Source of the DNA: Oscillatoria sp. CS-180
GTDB lineage: Bacteria > Cyanobacteriota > Cyanobacteriia > Phormidesmidales > Phormidesmidaceae
Reading direction: 5' to 3'
NCBI RefSeq assembly: GCF_028330965.1
Contig: NZ_JAQMUB010000043.1
Location: 62,001 to 126,000 of the forward strand
Length of the DNA: 64,000 bases
This document shows, piece after piece, positions 49,838 through 57,681 of the stretch. Made by a program: the position numbers and the translations under genes. Position 1 is the stretch's first letter; each line of letters begins with the position of its first letter. The notes beneath the pieces were generated by a model that was given only the letters and a program-made list of their open reading frames with translations, had not been told where the DNA came from and ran no database searches.

Positions 49838-51616
49838 ATGTCCTTACCCGATCTTGACGCTGGTAACCGACGCGAATTCCGTAAGCTGGTGCTCACCCTT
49901 CAGGCCAACATCCAGCGGCTCGATTTGGTGTTGGCCATTTGTGATGACCGCAACCTGCAAGCCCAGCTCATCACTGCCTACGAAACCAAACTTGCTGAGG
50001 CCGACATTACTCCCCTCCGCGTCCGCCTTAGCCATAAGCGGCCCAGCCTCCGTGCCGCTTTAGTAGACCTCACTGAACAAGAGCCGATTTTGCAAAGAGA
50101 CCCTGCCATTGTCACCGTTCTCAACGCGGGAGAACTCCTTGGCGTTCGCCTCACCGATGACAAGTCTGAGCAGGAACGCTTTTTCTTTTCCCTTCAGTGG
50201 ACGCGGGAAGCTCTGCGGCAGTTCAACTTTCCCATCGTGCTGTGGCTGCCCGACAGCATCGCCACTCGCCTCGCCCAGCAGGCTCCCGACTTTTGGAGCT
50301 GGCGCAGCGGCGTGTTTGAATTCACCACCCCTCCTCCCGCCCCCGCCATCACCGCCCCTCACCTTGCCCCCCAGCCCCTCCAGTCAGAAACAGACCACAC
50401 CGATAGCGACAGTCAAATCCCCATCGCCGACCTGCAACAGCAAGTCGCCGCCATTGAAGAAACCTCCCCCCACTCGCCCCTGCTGACTACTCTCCACAAC
50501 ACCTTGGGCGACGCCTACCAGCGTCAGTACGATTATCAAGCCGCGCTAGAACAGTACAAAAAAGCCCAAACCCTAGCCCAAACTCACCAAGATCTCCCCA
50601 ACCAAGCTCGCGCCCTCCATAATTTGGGAGATACGCTGCGTGCCCACGGCCGTCCCCCCCAGGCAATCAGCTATTACGAACAGGCACTCGCCCTTTACCG
50701 CCAGCTTGAAGACCATCATGGAGAAGCCGCAACGCTCAATCAGCTTGGAAATGCGTACTTTGCTCTGGGTCAGTATCAGCAGGCGATTGACTTTCATCAG
50801 CAGTCTTTAGAGATTAAGCACGAGATGGGCGATCGCCGTGGCGAAGCCTATTCCCTCGGCAATTTGGGCAGTGCGTATCTTTCGCTCGGCCAATACCGGC
50901 AGGCGATTGACTTTTACCAGCTGTCTTTAGAGATTACACGCGAGATGGGTGATCGCCGTGGCGAAGCCTATTCCCTTGGCAATTTAGGTCTTGCATATCG
51001 TTCACTAGGTCAGTATCAGCAGGCGATTGACTTTTACCAGCAGTCTTTAGAGATTACACGCGAGATGGGCGATCGCCGTGGCGAAGCCTATTCCCTTGGC
51101 AATTTGGGGATTGCGTACCATTCACTAGGTCAATATCAGCAGGCGATTGACTTTTACCAGCAGTCTTTAGAGATTGCGCGTGAGATGGGCGATCGCCGTG
51201 GCGAAGCCTATTCCCTTGGCAATTTGGGGATTGCGTACGATGCGCTAGGCCAGTATCAGCGGGCGGTTGACTTTTACCAGCAGTCTTTGGAGATTAAGCG
51301 TGAGATAAGCGATCGCCGTGGCGAAGCCAATGCCCTTGGCAATTTGGGGATTGCGTACCATTCGCTAGGTCAGTATCAGCAGGCGATCAACTTTCAACAG
51401 CAGTCTTTAGAGATTGCGCGAGAGATTGGCGATCGCCGTGGCGAAGCAACCTCCCTATTCAACAAGGGGAATGCGTTGGCGAAGCTGGGTAAGAAATGGG
51501 AAGCACAGTCATGCTACGAAGCGGCACGGGCTTTGTATGAAGAACTAGACTTACCTAAAGAAGTCGAAAGATGCGACGCAGCCATTAGCAATTTGGGGGA
51601 AACGGGTGGTGGTTGA
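49838..51616 (+). CDS. TPR protein with uncharacterised N-terminal domain
   Basis: A 592-residue protein. Residues 1-170 form an alpha/beta-looking domain: LVLAICDDRNLQAQLI, FFFSLQWTREALRQF, then FPIVLWLPDSIATRL and DFWSWRSGVFEF. This could be a nucleotide-binding or effector-like domain; I recall similar domains ahead of TPRs in cyanobacteria and Chloroflexi but know no name for it. A proline/serine linker follows. Nine 40-residue tetratricopeptide repeats of the kinesin-light-chain type run from about 217 to 580. Units 3-8 are almost identical (GNLGxAYxSLGQYQQAIDFY). It is 7 nt downstream of the ATPase gene and overlaps a small tail-anchored frame at its 3' end. Repeat homogeneity points to recent expansion or gene conversion. 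Confidence 0.88.
   Translation: MSLPDLDAGNRREFRKLVLTLQANIQRLDLVLAICDDRNLQAQLITAYETKLAEADITPLRVRLSHKRPSLRAALVDLTEQEPILQRDPAIVTVLNAGELLGVRLTDDKSEQERFFFSLQWTREALRQFNFPIVLWLPDSIATRLAQQAPDFWSWRSGVFEFTTPPPAPAITAPHLAPQPLQSETDHTDSDSQIPIADLQQQVAAIEETSPHSPLLTTLHNTLGDAYQRQYDYQAALEQYKKAQTLAQTHQDLPNQARALHNLGDTLRAHGRPPQAISYYEQALALYRQLEDHHGEAATLNQLGNAYFALGQYQQAIDFHQQSLEIKHEMGDRRGEAYSLGNLGSAYLSLGQYRQAIDFYQLSLEITREMGDRRGEAYSLGNLGLAYRSLGQYQQAIDFYQQSLEITREMGDRRGEAYSLGNLGIAYHSLGQYQQAIDFYQQSLEIAREMGDRRGEAYSLGNLGIAYDALGQYQRAVDFYQQSLEIKREISDRRGEANALGNLGIAYHSLGQYQQAINFQQQSLEIAREIGDRRGEATSLFNKGNALAKLGKKWEAQSCYEAARALYEELDLPKEVERCDAAISNLGETGGG
50738..51457 (+). repeat. Six tandem 120-bp coding repeats (TPR units 3-8)
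   Basis: Six consecutive 120-bp units with high DNA identity, each ending in GGCGATCGCCGTGGCGAAG or a close variant (a HIP1 octamer at a fixed phase; two units have lost it). They encode TPR units in residues 301-540. Such arrays are prone to unit gain and loss. Confidence 0.92.
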
Positions 51617-51794
51617 GCCAAAGCGTGCACCGCCCATCGGCCAAGCTGCTTCAGCCACTCCCGGTGGGCCTGAAAGCTCAAGAACTTCTGACGAATCAAG
51701 TTCATCATCAAGGGGACAAAAAGTACCTGTATGGGTTTGGTTCTTACTGGCATTGGGAATAGCCGTATTGGTCGGGTTGATGTTGTCACGATGA
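51606..51794 (+). CDS. Small tail-anchored protein, 62 aa (possible frameshift extension)
   Basis: GTG at 51606 overlaps the last 11 nt of the TPR gene in another frame. The product is a Ser/Pro-rich, flexible 40-residue segment followed by one strong membrane helix, VWVWFLLALGIAVLVGLML, ending SR. Two readings are possible: an independent, translationally coupled small membrane protein, or a C-terminal tail of the TPR protein reached by a +1 frameshift, which would anchor that protein in the membrane. The clean hydrophobic helix and overlap make a random frame less likely. There is no clear ribosome-binding site of its own beyond the GGTGGTGG at the junction. Confidence 0.5.
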   Translation: MVVEPKRAPPIGQAASATPGGPESSRTSDESSSSSRGQKVPVWVWFLLALGIAVLVGLMLSR

Positions 51795-52019
51795 TGAAAG
51801 GGGCGCTGCTGATCAGCAGTAATGATTAGCTCCTCTTCACCACGAAGTCATTGCTTGAAATCCCCCAACTTGCTTCTAAAACTTAGGCTGTACAAACGAT
51901 AGAGCAACTTATGCCTAACGGATAGGAGAATAGAAGGGGGATGGGTGAGAACGACCTATCCGAGAGAATAGTCTGTGTGTGCTTCTACAATAGCAATAGG
52001 GCAACTTGGGAGGGTCACC

Positions 52020-52457
52020 ATGTCTACAGACCAAGCAATGGGTAAAATTCTCACCACACTCACTATCACCAACCGAGCCGATCAGATTCTTGCCTCCAGA
52101 CAAGTCATACCAACTGACGAGATCCGCTCTGTCACCCTCAATAACGTTCTAGTGGACACTGGAGCTACAACTTTATGTCTCTCTGCTGAAGCGATCAAGC
52201 AACTCGGGTTAGAGCTTCTTAAAGAAGTCGATGTTGCTACTGCGGCTGGTTTTAGTAAAGCTCGAATTTTTCAGGATGCTCGTATTTCTCTGATGGGACG
52301 TGAAGGTACGTTCGAGTGCTTAGAACTGCCAGGTGGGCAGGATGCTTTATTAGGCGTCATTCCTCTAGAAGCACTTGGTATTGAGTTGGATTTACGGAAT
52401 CAGAATCTCAAAGTATTGCCGGAAGAATCGATTGAGACTTATCTCACAATCCTCTAA
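52020..52457 (+). CDS. Retropepsin-like aspartic protease (clan AA)
   Basis: A 145-residue single-domain protease. The ATG at 52020 has GGGAGGG upstream. The catalytic motif VLVDTGATTLCLS (Asp near residue 48) and the downstream ALLGVIPLEALGIELD, which fits the hydrophobic-hydrophobic-Gly psi-loop of retropepsins, show the fold. Such enzymes act as homodimers, each subunit giving one Asp. No retroelement genes are near, so this is a cellular clan-AA protease. Small stand-alone forms are common in cyanobacteria, and their substrates are largely unknown. It follows the ATPase-TPR cluster after about 225 nt on the same strand; whether it belongs to it is open. Confidence 0.85.
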   Translation: MSTDQAMGKILTTLTITNRADQILASRQVIPTDEIRSVTLNNVLVDTGATTLCLSAEAIKQLGLELLKEVDVATAAGFSKARIFQDARISLMGREGTFECLELPGGQDALLGVIPLEALGIELDLRNQNLKVLPEESIETYLTIL

Positions 52458-52659
52458 CTGAATGCAGATGTTTGGGGCGATCGCGTTTGTGCTGGAATAG
52501 ACATCAAAGGCCCGGTGGGGCTGACGGCAGGACAGAAAACGACATTGACAAGGCCGAGGGATAAGGGCAGAAGTCAGAAAAGGGGTGAAGGGAGAGTTCG
52601 TTATTTTAAGTTTTGAATTTTAAGTCGGGTAAGTGCTGACGATGATTGCAAAAGCTAGC

Positions 52660-53415
52660 CTAAAGTGTGGTGAATTGTAGAGCGATCGCCACCAAGATTG
52701 GCCCGACCACCAACGCTGGCAAAAACGACGCGACGCGAATTTTGGCGACTTCCAGTAGGCTAAATCCTAAGCCGATGATCATCATGCCGCCGATGCCCGT
52801 CGCGACGAGGACATGGGGATCGGTGGTGGGGTCGGTGATGACGGCGGCAAGGGTGCCCGCCAGGAGAGAGAGGCCACCCTGCACAACGAGTATCGTGAGG
52901 GCTGAAAAGCCGACCCCGATGCCATAGGTGCCCGTAAAGGCAACGGAGGCGAGGCCGTCCATGGTGGCTTTCAGCGTTAGCAATGTGTTGTCCCCCGACA
53001 AGCCGTTGTTGAGGCTGCCGACGATGGTCATGGGGCCAATGCAAAACAGCAGGCTAGCGGCTACAAATCCCTCTGTAAACTTGCCGCCACCCTGCACCTG
53101 AGCCTTTAACGTATCGCCGATCGCAACCAGTCGCTTCTCAATCTGCCACCACTCGCCCAGCAGGCCTCCGAGGACTAATGCCAGCAGCCCTAAGATGACG
53201 CCATCCACCCGTCCTGTTTCGGCTTCAAACAGGCTCCGCGACATCGCAAACCCGATCACCAGCGTCAGTAATCCCACGGCCTGAGTAATAATCTGCTGCA
53301 TCGCAACAGGCAAGCGATGTCGGAGCAGCAGCCCAAACCCCGTCCCTACCAGAACAGTCGCCACGTTAATCCAGGTGCCACTGGTGCGTGCCCAAAAATC
53401 CAACATGCCATCCAC
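52660..53415 (-). CDS. DUF554 family membrane protein
   Basis: A 251-residue protein with about seven membrane segments, including NVATVLVGTGFGLLLRH, LLTLVIGFAM, VDGVILGLLALVLGGLLGEWW and LTILVVQGGLSLLAGTL. The signature GFVAASLLFCIGPMTIVGSLNNGLSGD (in shorter parts) and KATMDGLASVAF identify the DUF554/YdfK family. Probably a transporter or channel; the substrate is unknown. GTG at 53415 or ATG at 53406 could start it. The terminator of the upstream minus-strand gene ends only 6 nt before the GTG, so it must have its own promoter or be leaderless. Confidence 0.9.
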   Translation of the reverse strand: MDGMLDFWARTSGTWINVATVLVGTGFGLLLRHRLPVAMQQIITQAVGLLTLVIGFAMSRSLFEAETGRVDGVILGLLALVLGGLLGEWWQIEKRLVAIGDTLKAQVQGGGKFTEGFVAASLLFCIGPMTIVGSLNNGLSGDNTLLTLKATMDGLASVAFTGTYGIGVGFSALTILVVQGGLSLLAGTLAAVITDPTTDPHVLVATGIGGMMIIGLGFSLLEVAKIRVASFLPALVVGPILVAIALQFTTL

Positions 53416-53420
53416 GAAAT

Positions 53421-53455
53421 AAAAAAACCTTCCCCTTTGACAATACTGGGGAAGG
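53421..53455 (-). terminator. Rho-independent terminator of the DUF2330 gene
   Basis: On the minus strand CCTTCCCC pairs with GGGGAAGG (53448-53455 with 53428-53435) and is followed by seven T residues (53421-53427). It is about 50 nt past the DUF2330 stop and directly abuts the start of the DUF554 gene. Confidence 0.93.
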
Positions 53456-53502
53456 CGATCGCACCACTAAACTTGGGGGCGCATTCTGGGCAACGATGCG
53501 CC

Positions 53503-54858
53503 CTACGACAACATACTCTCTAGCAAACGATCAGATCGCCGCCACAGCTCTTCCCACCAAGGGTTCGAACCCCCTTCGCTGAGGTCTGGTAGCTTGCTCC
53601 GGATGTTGTCAATATCCCATCCTGTCAGCCGTGCTAGCGTTTGGGCTTCCTCCTCAAAGCGAGAGGGCAGCGATCGCTGATACTCCTCGGCAGCAGGACA
53701 CGTCGCTTCGCCCGTGTAGGGATGCTGCAAAATATATCGTCCCTGGAAAAACTCTTGATTGTTCGTTTGCTGAAATGCCAGGTCTTCAGGAAACTTGCTG
53801 CGGGTATATCGAACATGGAGTCGCGTGATGAACACGTTGGTATCCCAAGGAGAGGTATTGGGCCGCACCCAAAAGACACCCGCCTGTCGCAATTCCTCGG
53901 GCGTTAGCGGGTCAGCCGAGCAGGGATCGCAGCCGCGCATATCCCAGGCATATTCCAGAAACGCGACTTCGCGATCTTGTTGCTCGTAGCTGCGATCGAA
54001 CATGGCTTTGTAAAAGTCACCAAATTCGTCTTCTACAAAGGTCGGAATTCGAGCATCCGAAGGAATTTTAACGGTGCGGTAGTTCGTCAATTCCACTTGT
54101 CCATCCGGAGACAACAGATAAACTACCAAATCCTGGGCGCTCTGAGCATTCATCATGCCCAGACGAATTGGCAGCATGAAGCGCGGTGATTCGTAAGCAA
54201 TCTGAAGGGGACGCAATTGCTGAAACTCAGATTGCTCGAACTCCTCCAGGTTCACCCTAGCAACGAAAAATTTAAGGCCCTGACGGATGTAAGGCTGCAA
54301 TAGATCACTGGCTCCCTGCGGAATCTGATAATCGTTCTGAATCAGCCAAGTCTCTAAACCGTCTGACTCCTCAGCACTGAGAATAACGATGTCGTACTCA
54401 CCAACAGCAAACTCGGCCTCCACCGTGACGCCTAGCGCCTCTGCGCTAGCGCCGCGAGCAGCGGGAGCGGCAGCTGCCTGCGGCAGTGCCCTATCTTCGT
54501 AGAGAACTATCGGGTCGCAAGGATCAGGGTCGAAGTATTCCACTAAGCGCGGAGCACTGAAGTCATCGAGTCGCTCCACAATGGCCGGGTCGCCCACGTT
54601 GACCTGACCTTCCTGCAACACAGTAGGAACAGGTACGACCATGGCAAAGTCAGCCACCTCTCCCTGATAGTCGTTGGCCATTGTGAGAACAGTGCGATCG
54701 CCTCGTCGCGCAATAATGACCTGCGAGGCTTCGTTATATAAGCTTGTGTCTGCTTTAGCCACATAGAAACCGCAAAAGGCTAGCGCGGCGGGTGTAATGA
54801 CCAGAAACGCTGCGATCGCAACAACAATTCCAGTCAAAATAGAACGAGATAATTTCAT
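53503..54858 (-). CDS. DUF2330 family secreted/membrane protein
   Basis: A 451-residue exported protein. The N-terminus MKLSRSILTGIVVAIAAFLV ... AALAFCG is a signal peptide with cleavage after ALA. The mature start FCGFYVAKADTSLYNEASQV and TVLTMANDYQGEVADFAMVVPVP (given in parts) are typical of DUF2330. Several Cys pairs (FCG, DPDPCDP, GCDPCSAD) may form disulphides or bind metal. The family has no assigned activity and is usually periplasmic. It is downstream of an RnfD-like gene on the same strand with a 215-nt gap, and ends in a strong terminator. A functional link with the RnfD-like protein is inferred from adjacency only. Confidence 0.88.
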   Translation of the reverse strand: MKLSRSILTGIVVAIAAFLVITPAALAFCGFYVAKADTSLYNEASQVIIARRGDRTVLTMANDYQGEVADFAMVVPVPTVLQEGQVNVGDPAIVERLDDFSAPRLVEYFDPDPCDPIVLYEDRALPQAAAAPAARGASAEALGVTVEAEFAVGEYDIVILSAEESDGLETWLIQNDYQIPQGASDLLQPYIRQGLKFFVARVNLEEFEQSEFQQLRPLQIAYESPRFMLPIRLGMMNAQSAQDLVVYLLSPDGQVELTNYRTVKIPSDARIPTFVEDEFGDFYKAMFDRSYEQQDREVAFLEYAWDMRGCDPCSADPLTPEELRQAGVFWVRPNTSPWDTNVFITRLHVRYTRSKFPEDLAFQQTNNQEFFQGRYILQHPYTGEATCPAAEEYQRSLPSRFEEEAQTLARLTGWDIDNIRSKLPDLSEGGSNPWWEELWRRSDRLLESMLS

Positions 54859-55073
54859 GGATTTTAGTCAAGAGTAGTTTGCTATCAGCTACTGCTAAGG
54901 AATTGGAGTGAAAGGAGGATGGCGAAAGGCAATTACCGTTGGTGATCAACGGGAGTAGCTCGTATGGCCTGATGTCAACTCTGTGTCTATGAAGCTATGC
55001 AATAGCGTCAGACGCACTCGAACATCAAAACCGACTCTCCATATCAGCCTTCATCCCCTCGAATTGGTGGCGT

Positions 55074-55997
55074 CTAAGATGCTGTAGGACTTTGAGAGGG
55101 TAGTCCTTTCCAGGTAAATCGCTTTGATTCCCATACGGCATCTAAAACAACTGTCAGGGGAGACATCACAAAGAGCGCCCAAAATACAGCCGTTGATAAA
55201 TAGAAATAGTTCCGCAGAATGAAGGTTAATGCGGCGATGCTGATTGCCCAAATGAGACGAGCCGGACGAGCATTCGGAATTGATCGCGGATCCGTCACCA
55301 TAAACAAGGCAAACAGCAGTAGAGAACCGCTAGACAGTCGATGTAGCCAAACATCCCAGGTCCATCCTAGATACCAATTGCGGCCTGCCTCCAACAGTGC
55401 ATAGCTGCCGAGAAAAGCCGCCGTTGTGTCCCAGCGGCCCACTCGCTTGAGCACCATACCGCCTGCCCCTAGGAAGATGAGCGCATACCAAAGCTCTTCG
55501 CCCCACTGTCCGGGGGAGACCCAAGCATCATGGGTTAGCGTCAGCGCTGCAATGATGCCAATGTTGGCAGGATTGAAAAAATGTTTGTCATTAACCTTGA
55601 GACAAAATTTGCTGGCGATCGCCACAAATGCCGCCAGTGCCATCGTGGGCAGATGATCGACTCGCAGCAACAGGCTAAGCCCCAAAGCTGAGATCAGCGG
55701 ACTCCGCCAATTCAGCTTAAAGTTTGCTAACGCTTCTAGAAAACGAGCGGGCAATGTGGTTTGTGGAGCCTGAATAGCTGTGGGTAACAAGAGTTCGCCG
55801 CTGTCTTCTGCAGTAACTTTGGAGCGATGATGAAAAGCTGAGAAGAGGGCTTGTGTTGTCAGGCTTGTGGCGATCGCCACCCCAACCACTTCTGGCTTGA
55901 GTGTCCAATCTCGGGTCGCTAACCCCAGCACCAAAAATAACGACAGAAATAAAATTTGATAGTCTCGCGCATCTCGCAACACTGACACTGTCTCCAT
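55074..55997 (-). CDS. Orphan RnfD/NqrB-like membrane protein
   Basis: A 307-residue protein with about nine membrane helices. The segment LKVNDKHFFNPANIGIIAALTL and the later LLFALFMVTDPRSIPNARPARLIW correspond to the conserved helices of RnfD/NqrB, the quinone-side subunit of Na+-pumping NADH oxidoreductases. The SGAT-type motif where FMN is bound to Thr is not visible, and no rnfABCGE or nqr genes are nearby. It is therefore a stand-alone member that may not be a redox pump. It precedes the DUF2330 gene on the same strand. It ends ESKRFTWKGLPSQSPTAS. Confidence 0.85.
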   Translation of the reverse strand: METVSVLRDARDYQILFLSLFLVLGLATRDWTLKPEVVGVAIATSLTTQALFSAFHHRSKVTAEDSGELLLPTAIQAPQTTLPARFLEALANFKLNWRSPLISALGLSLLLRVDHLPTMALAAFVAIASKFCLKVNDKHFFNPANIGIIAALTLTHDAWVSPGQWGEELWYALIFLGAGGMVLKRVGRWDTTAAFLGSYALLEAGRNWYLGWTWDVWLHRLSSGSLLLFALFMVTDPRSIPNARPARLIWAISIAALTFILRNYFYLSTAVFWALFVMSPLTVVLDAVWESKRFTWKGLPSQSPTAS

Positions 55998-56127
55998 ATA
56001 CTGTGACTGTTCTGGTTGCTAGTATGACGATGGCTTTGGGGCGTCCGTTGCATGGTTACATCTTCTGTAACGACCTAACTCAGAGGTCAGCAATTAACTC
56101 TGTGAGGGTTATCTTTGTGAGGTGACT

Positions 56128-56559
56128 TTACGCGATCGCTCTGCTAGCCCATTCCGGCTTACGATCAGTGATGACTAAACTCTGATTCTTGGGCTTGACC
56201 AGTTTCTTGACATGCCAATTGTTGGGATCCCAGCCGGTAGCGACCCAAACATTTCTACGAGCATCGTAAATAGATGCCTCAGCATCGCGATAATTAAAAC
56301 TGAAGAAAGATTCCCCGCCTGCTTGGGAGCCGGCTAGAACAGCCTCTGAGTCATGTAGCGTGAATTGTCCAAAAACTTGATCAAAACCCATAATCAAGTT
56401 GCCCTGGTTGTTAAGGCAAATGGCTTTGAGGGACCGTAGATTGAAAATAACATCCAGGGTATTTCCATAAGAATCACCTTTAACTGTGCCTATGAGCTTG
56501 TGTCCTGATTCAAAAACATAGACAAAGCGAAAATGACTGGTATGTAGACACAGGTTCAT
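56128..56559 (-). CDS. Hypothetical protein, beta-rich
   Basis: A 143-residue protein with no recognised family. It starts at the ATG at 56559 (MNLCLHTSHFRFVYVF); a GTG at 56595, preceded by AGGAA, would add 12 residues. The sequence alternates hydrophobic and polar residues as in beta-sheet: GHKLIGTVKGDSYGN, LDVIFNLRSLKAICLN, ESFFSFNYRDAEASIYD, then NVWVATGWDPNNWHVKKL. The middle resembles the ordering of cyanobacterial PEP-CTERM-like proteins, but there is no sorting signal and no signal peptide. Stands alone on the minus strand, with long spacers on the 5' side. Function unknown. Confidence 0.65.
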   Translation of the reverse strand: MNLCLHTSHFRFVYVFESGHKLIGTVKGDSYGNTLDVIFNLRSLKAICLNNQGNLIMGFDQVFGQFTLHDSEAVLAGSQAGGESFFSFNYRDAEASIYDARRNVWVATGWDPNNWHVKKLVKPKNQSLVITDRKPEWASRAIA

Positions 56560-57097
56560 GGATAAACGCTCTATGAAGGAGGGACAATTCAACACATTTC
56601 CTTGAACAGGTGGTTTTGCTGCCCATATTGGGGAACGCTAGCCTCTAGAAGAAATATGAAGCTGCCAGTAATACCTAGTCGCAGGAAGTATGCTCAGGTA
56701 GTTCGCCGTGCGTAGTATCACACCCTATCTAAAAAAACTATAAGTTTTGATGGCTGTGGATCTATAGGCTCTTTAGGTCATTTCACAGAGCCTTGAAGAA
56801 AACAGCTAAAATCTAAAGTAAATGTAAAAGTGCACGTATTGTTTACGGATTAAGCTTTTCAGACGAAAGTGTCCCCGTTTCAGACCTCTAAAGTCTGACT
56901 CTAGCTACATCGAAACTACATAATTACCTTGAGTGTTTACCCCTCAGGTCCAAATTGTGGAGACCCTAAATTTGAAAGCTCTCGAAGTCTATGCTTTGTC
57001 AACATTCGAAGTGAGTGTAGGTGTAGGTGGTTAGCGTAGAACAAAGTGTTGGCGGAGCCTTTCCGAAGGAAATAACTCAACAATAGCCAGGGATACG

Positions 57098-57121
57098 TTG
57101 GGTTTTCTGACGGCAACCCAA
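57098..57121. repeat. TTGGGTT/AACCCAA hairpin repeat
   Basis: TTGGGTT (57098-57104) and AACCCAA (57115-57121) separated by 10 nt, preceded by ACG and followed by TCTAC. This is a widespread short intergenic hairpin in cyanobacterial genomes. Confidence 0.6.
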
Positions 57122-57212
57122 TCTACAAATTTAGGCTAGGCAGACCGCTATAGCTTCAAAAGCCAAAAGGCATAATGGTCAAGACAAAAAAACTGGCCCT
57201 ATGATCTAGAGC

Positions 57213-57246
57213 CAAAAAAAAGTCGATGGATATTCACCATCGACTT
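57213..57246 (-). terminator. Rho-independent terminator of the DUF1830 gene
   Basis: A ten-base stem AAGTCGATGG / CCATCGACTT (57220-57229 with 57237-57246). On the minus strand it is followed by eight T residues. It lies 100 nt past the DUF1830 stop codon. Confidence 0.9.
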
Positions 57247-57345
57247 CAAGCGAAGAGACTAAGTTGTCCGTAAAAAGTTGACTATTAAAAGTATTGTCCT
57301 GTAGAGGTTATCTCAAAAAGCTGTTCTTTTGAGGATATCTATGGT

Positions 57346-57681
57346 CTAAGCAACGGCTGAAACTGCAACAGATTCTTTGCCTTCTAAATCGGAAGAAATT
57401 TGTTTTTCCCAGGGAGCCTGGTCTCTGGGATCAACCATTAACCGTTCGCAAGGGATCGTATCAGACAAGATAGCACTCGCCATCATGCCGGTGTGGATTT
57501 CTAGCTGAGCTTCAGGGACAGCCTCGAACATTAAGCGTTGCCCTGGAAACACAACCCGTTCGAAATACCAATCACAAATATTGGTAACTCGGACTATCTG
57601 CATCTTGCTCGTAGCATTTGTATAGCAGCACAGCGTGGGTTCAGACTGATCGGAAGGTAGACTATCAAGAATCTGGGTCAT
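57346..57681 (-). CDS. DUF1830 family protein
   Basis: A 111-residue protein of a family found almost only in cyanobacteria. Landmarks are CCYTNATSKMQIVRVTNI, WYFERVVFPGQRLMFEA, and LEIHTGMMASAILSDTIPCERL. The product is soluble, beta-rich and without known activity; conserved Cys (TLCCY and IPC) might bind a metal or cofactor. ATG at 57681. It is monocistronic, with its own terminator. Conservation across oxygenic phototrophs suggests a photosynthesis- or stress-related role, which is inference. Confidence 0.93.
   Translation of the reverse strand: MTQILDSLPSDQSEPTLCCYTNATSKMQIVRVTNICDWYFERVVFPGQRLMFEAVPEAQLEIHTGMMASAILSDTIPCERLMVDPRDQAPWEKQISSDLEGKESVAVSAVA

Larger units (their letters stand above)
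56596..57345. other. Intergenic region, 750 nt
   Basis: No coding frame is credible. It contains a TTGGGTT...AACCCAA hairpin (57098-57121) and the DUF1830 terminator (57213-57246). The rest is AT-rich sequence with no recognised element. Confidence 0.5.

Noticed and set aside
50738-51457. Regularly spaced repeats resembling an array
   Set aside because: The period is exactly 120 bp, in frame, and encodes TPR units with no variable spacers, so it is not a CRISPR array.
48541-51616. Known anti-phage system (for example AVAST, CBASS or retron)
   Set aside because: No nuclease, TIR, cyclase, reverse transcriptase or other known effector motif was visible in either protein, so a named system cannot be claimed.
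53560-53590. GGTTCGAAC, similar to a tRNA T-loop
   Set aside because: It lies inside the DUF2330 coding region and no cloverleaf could be built around it.
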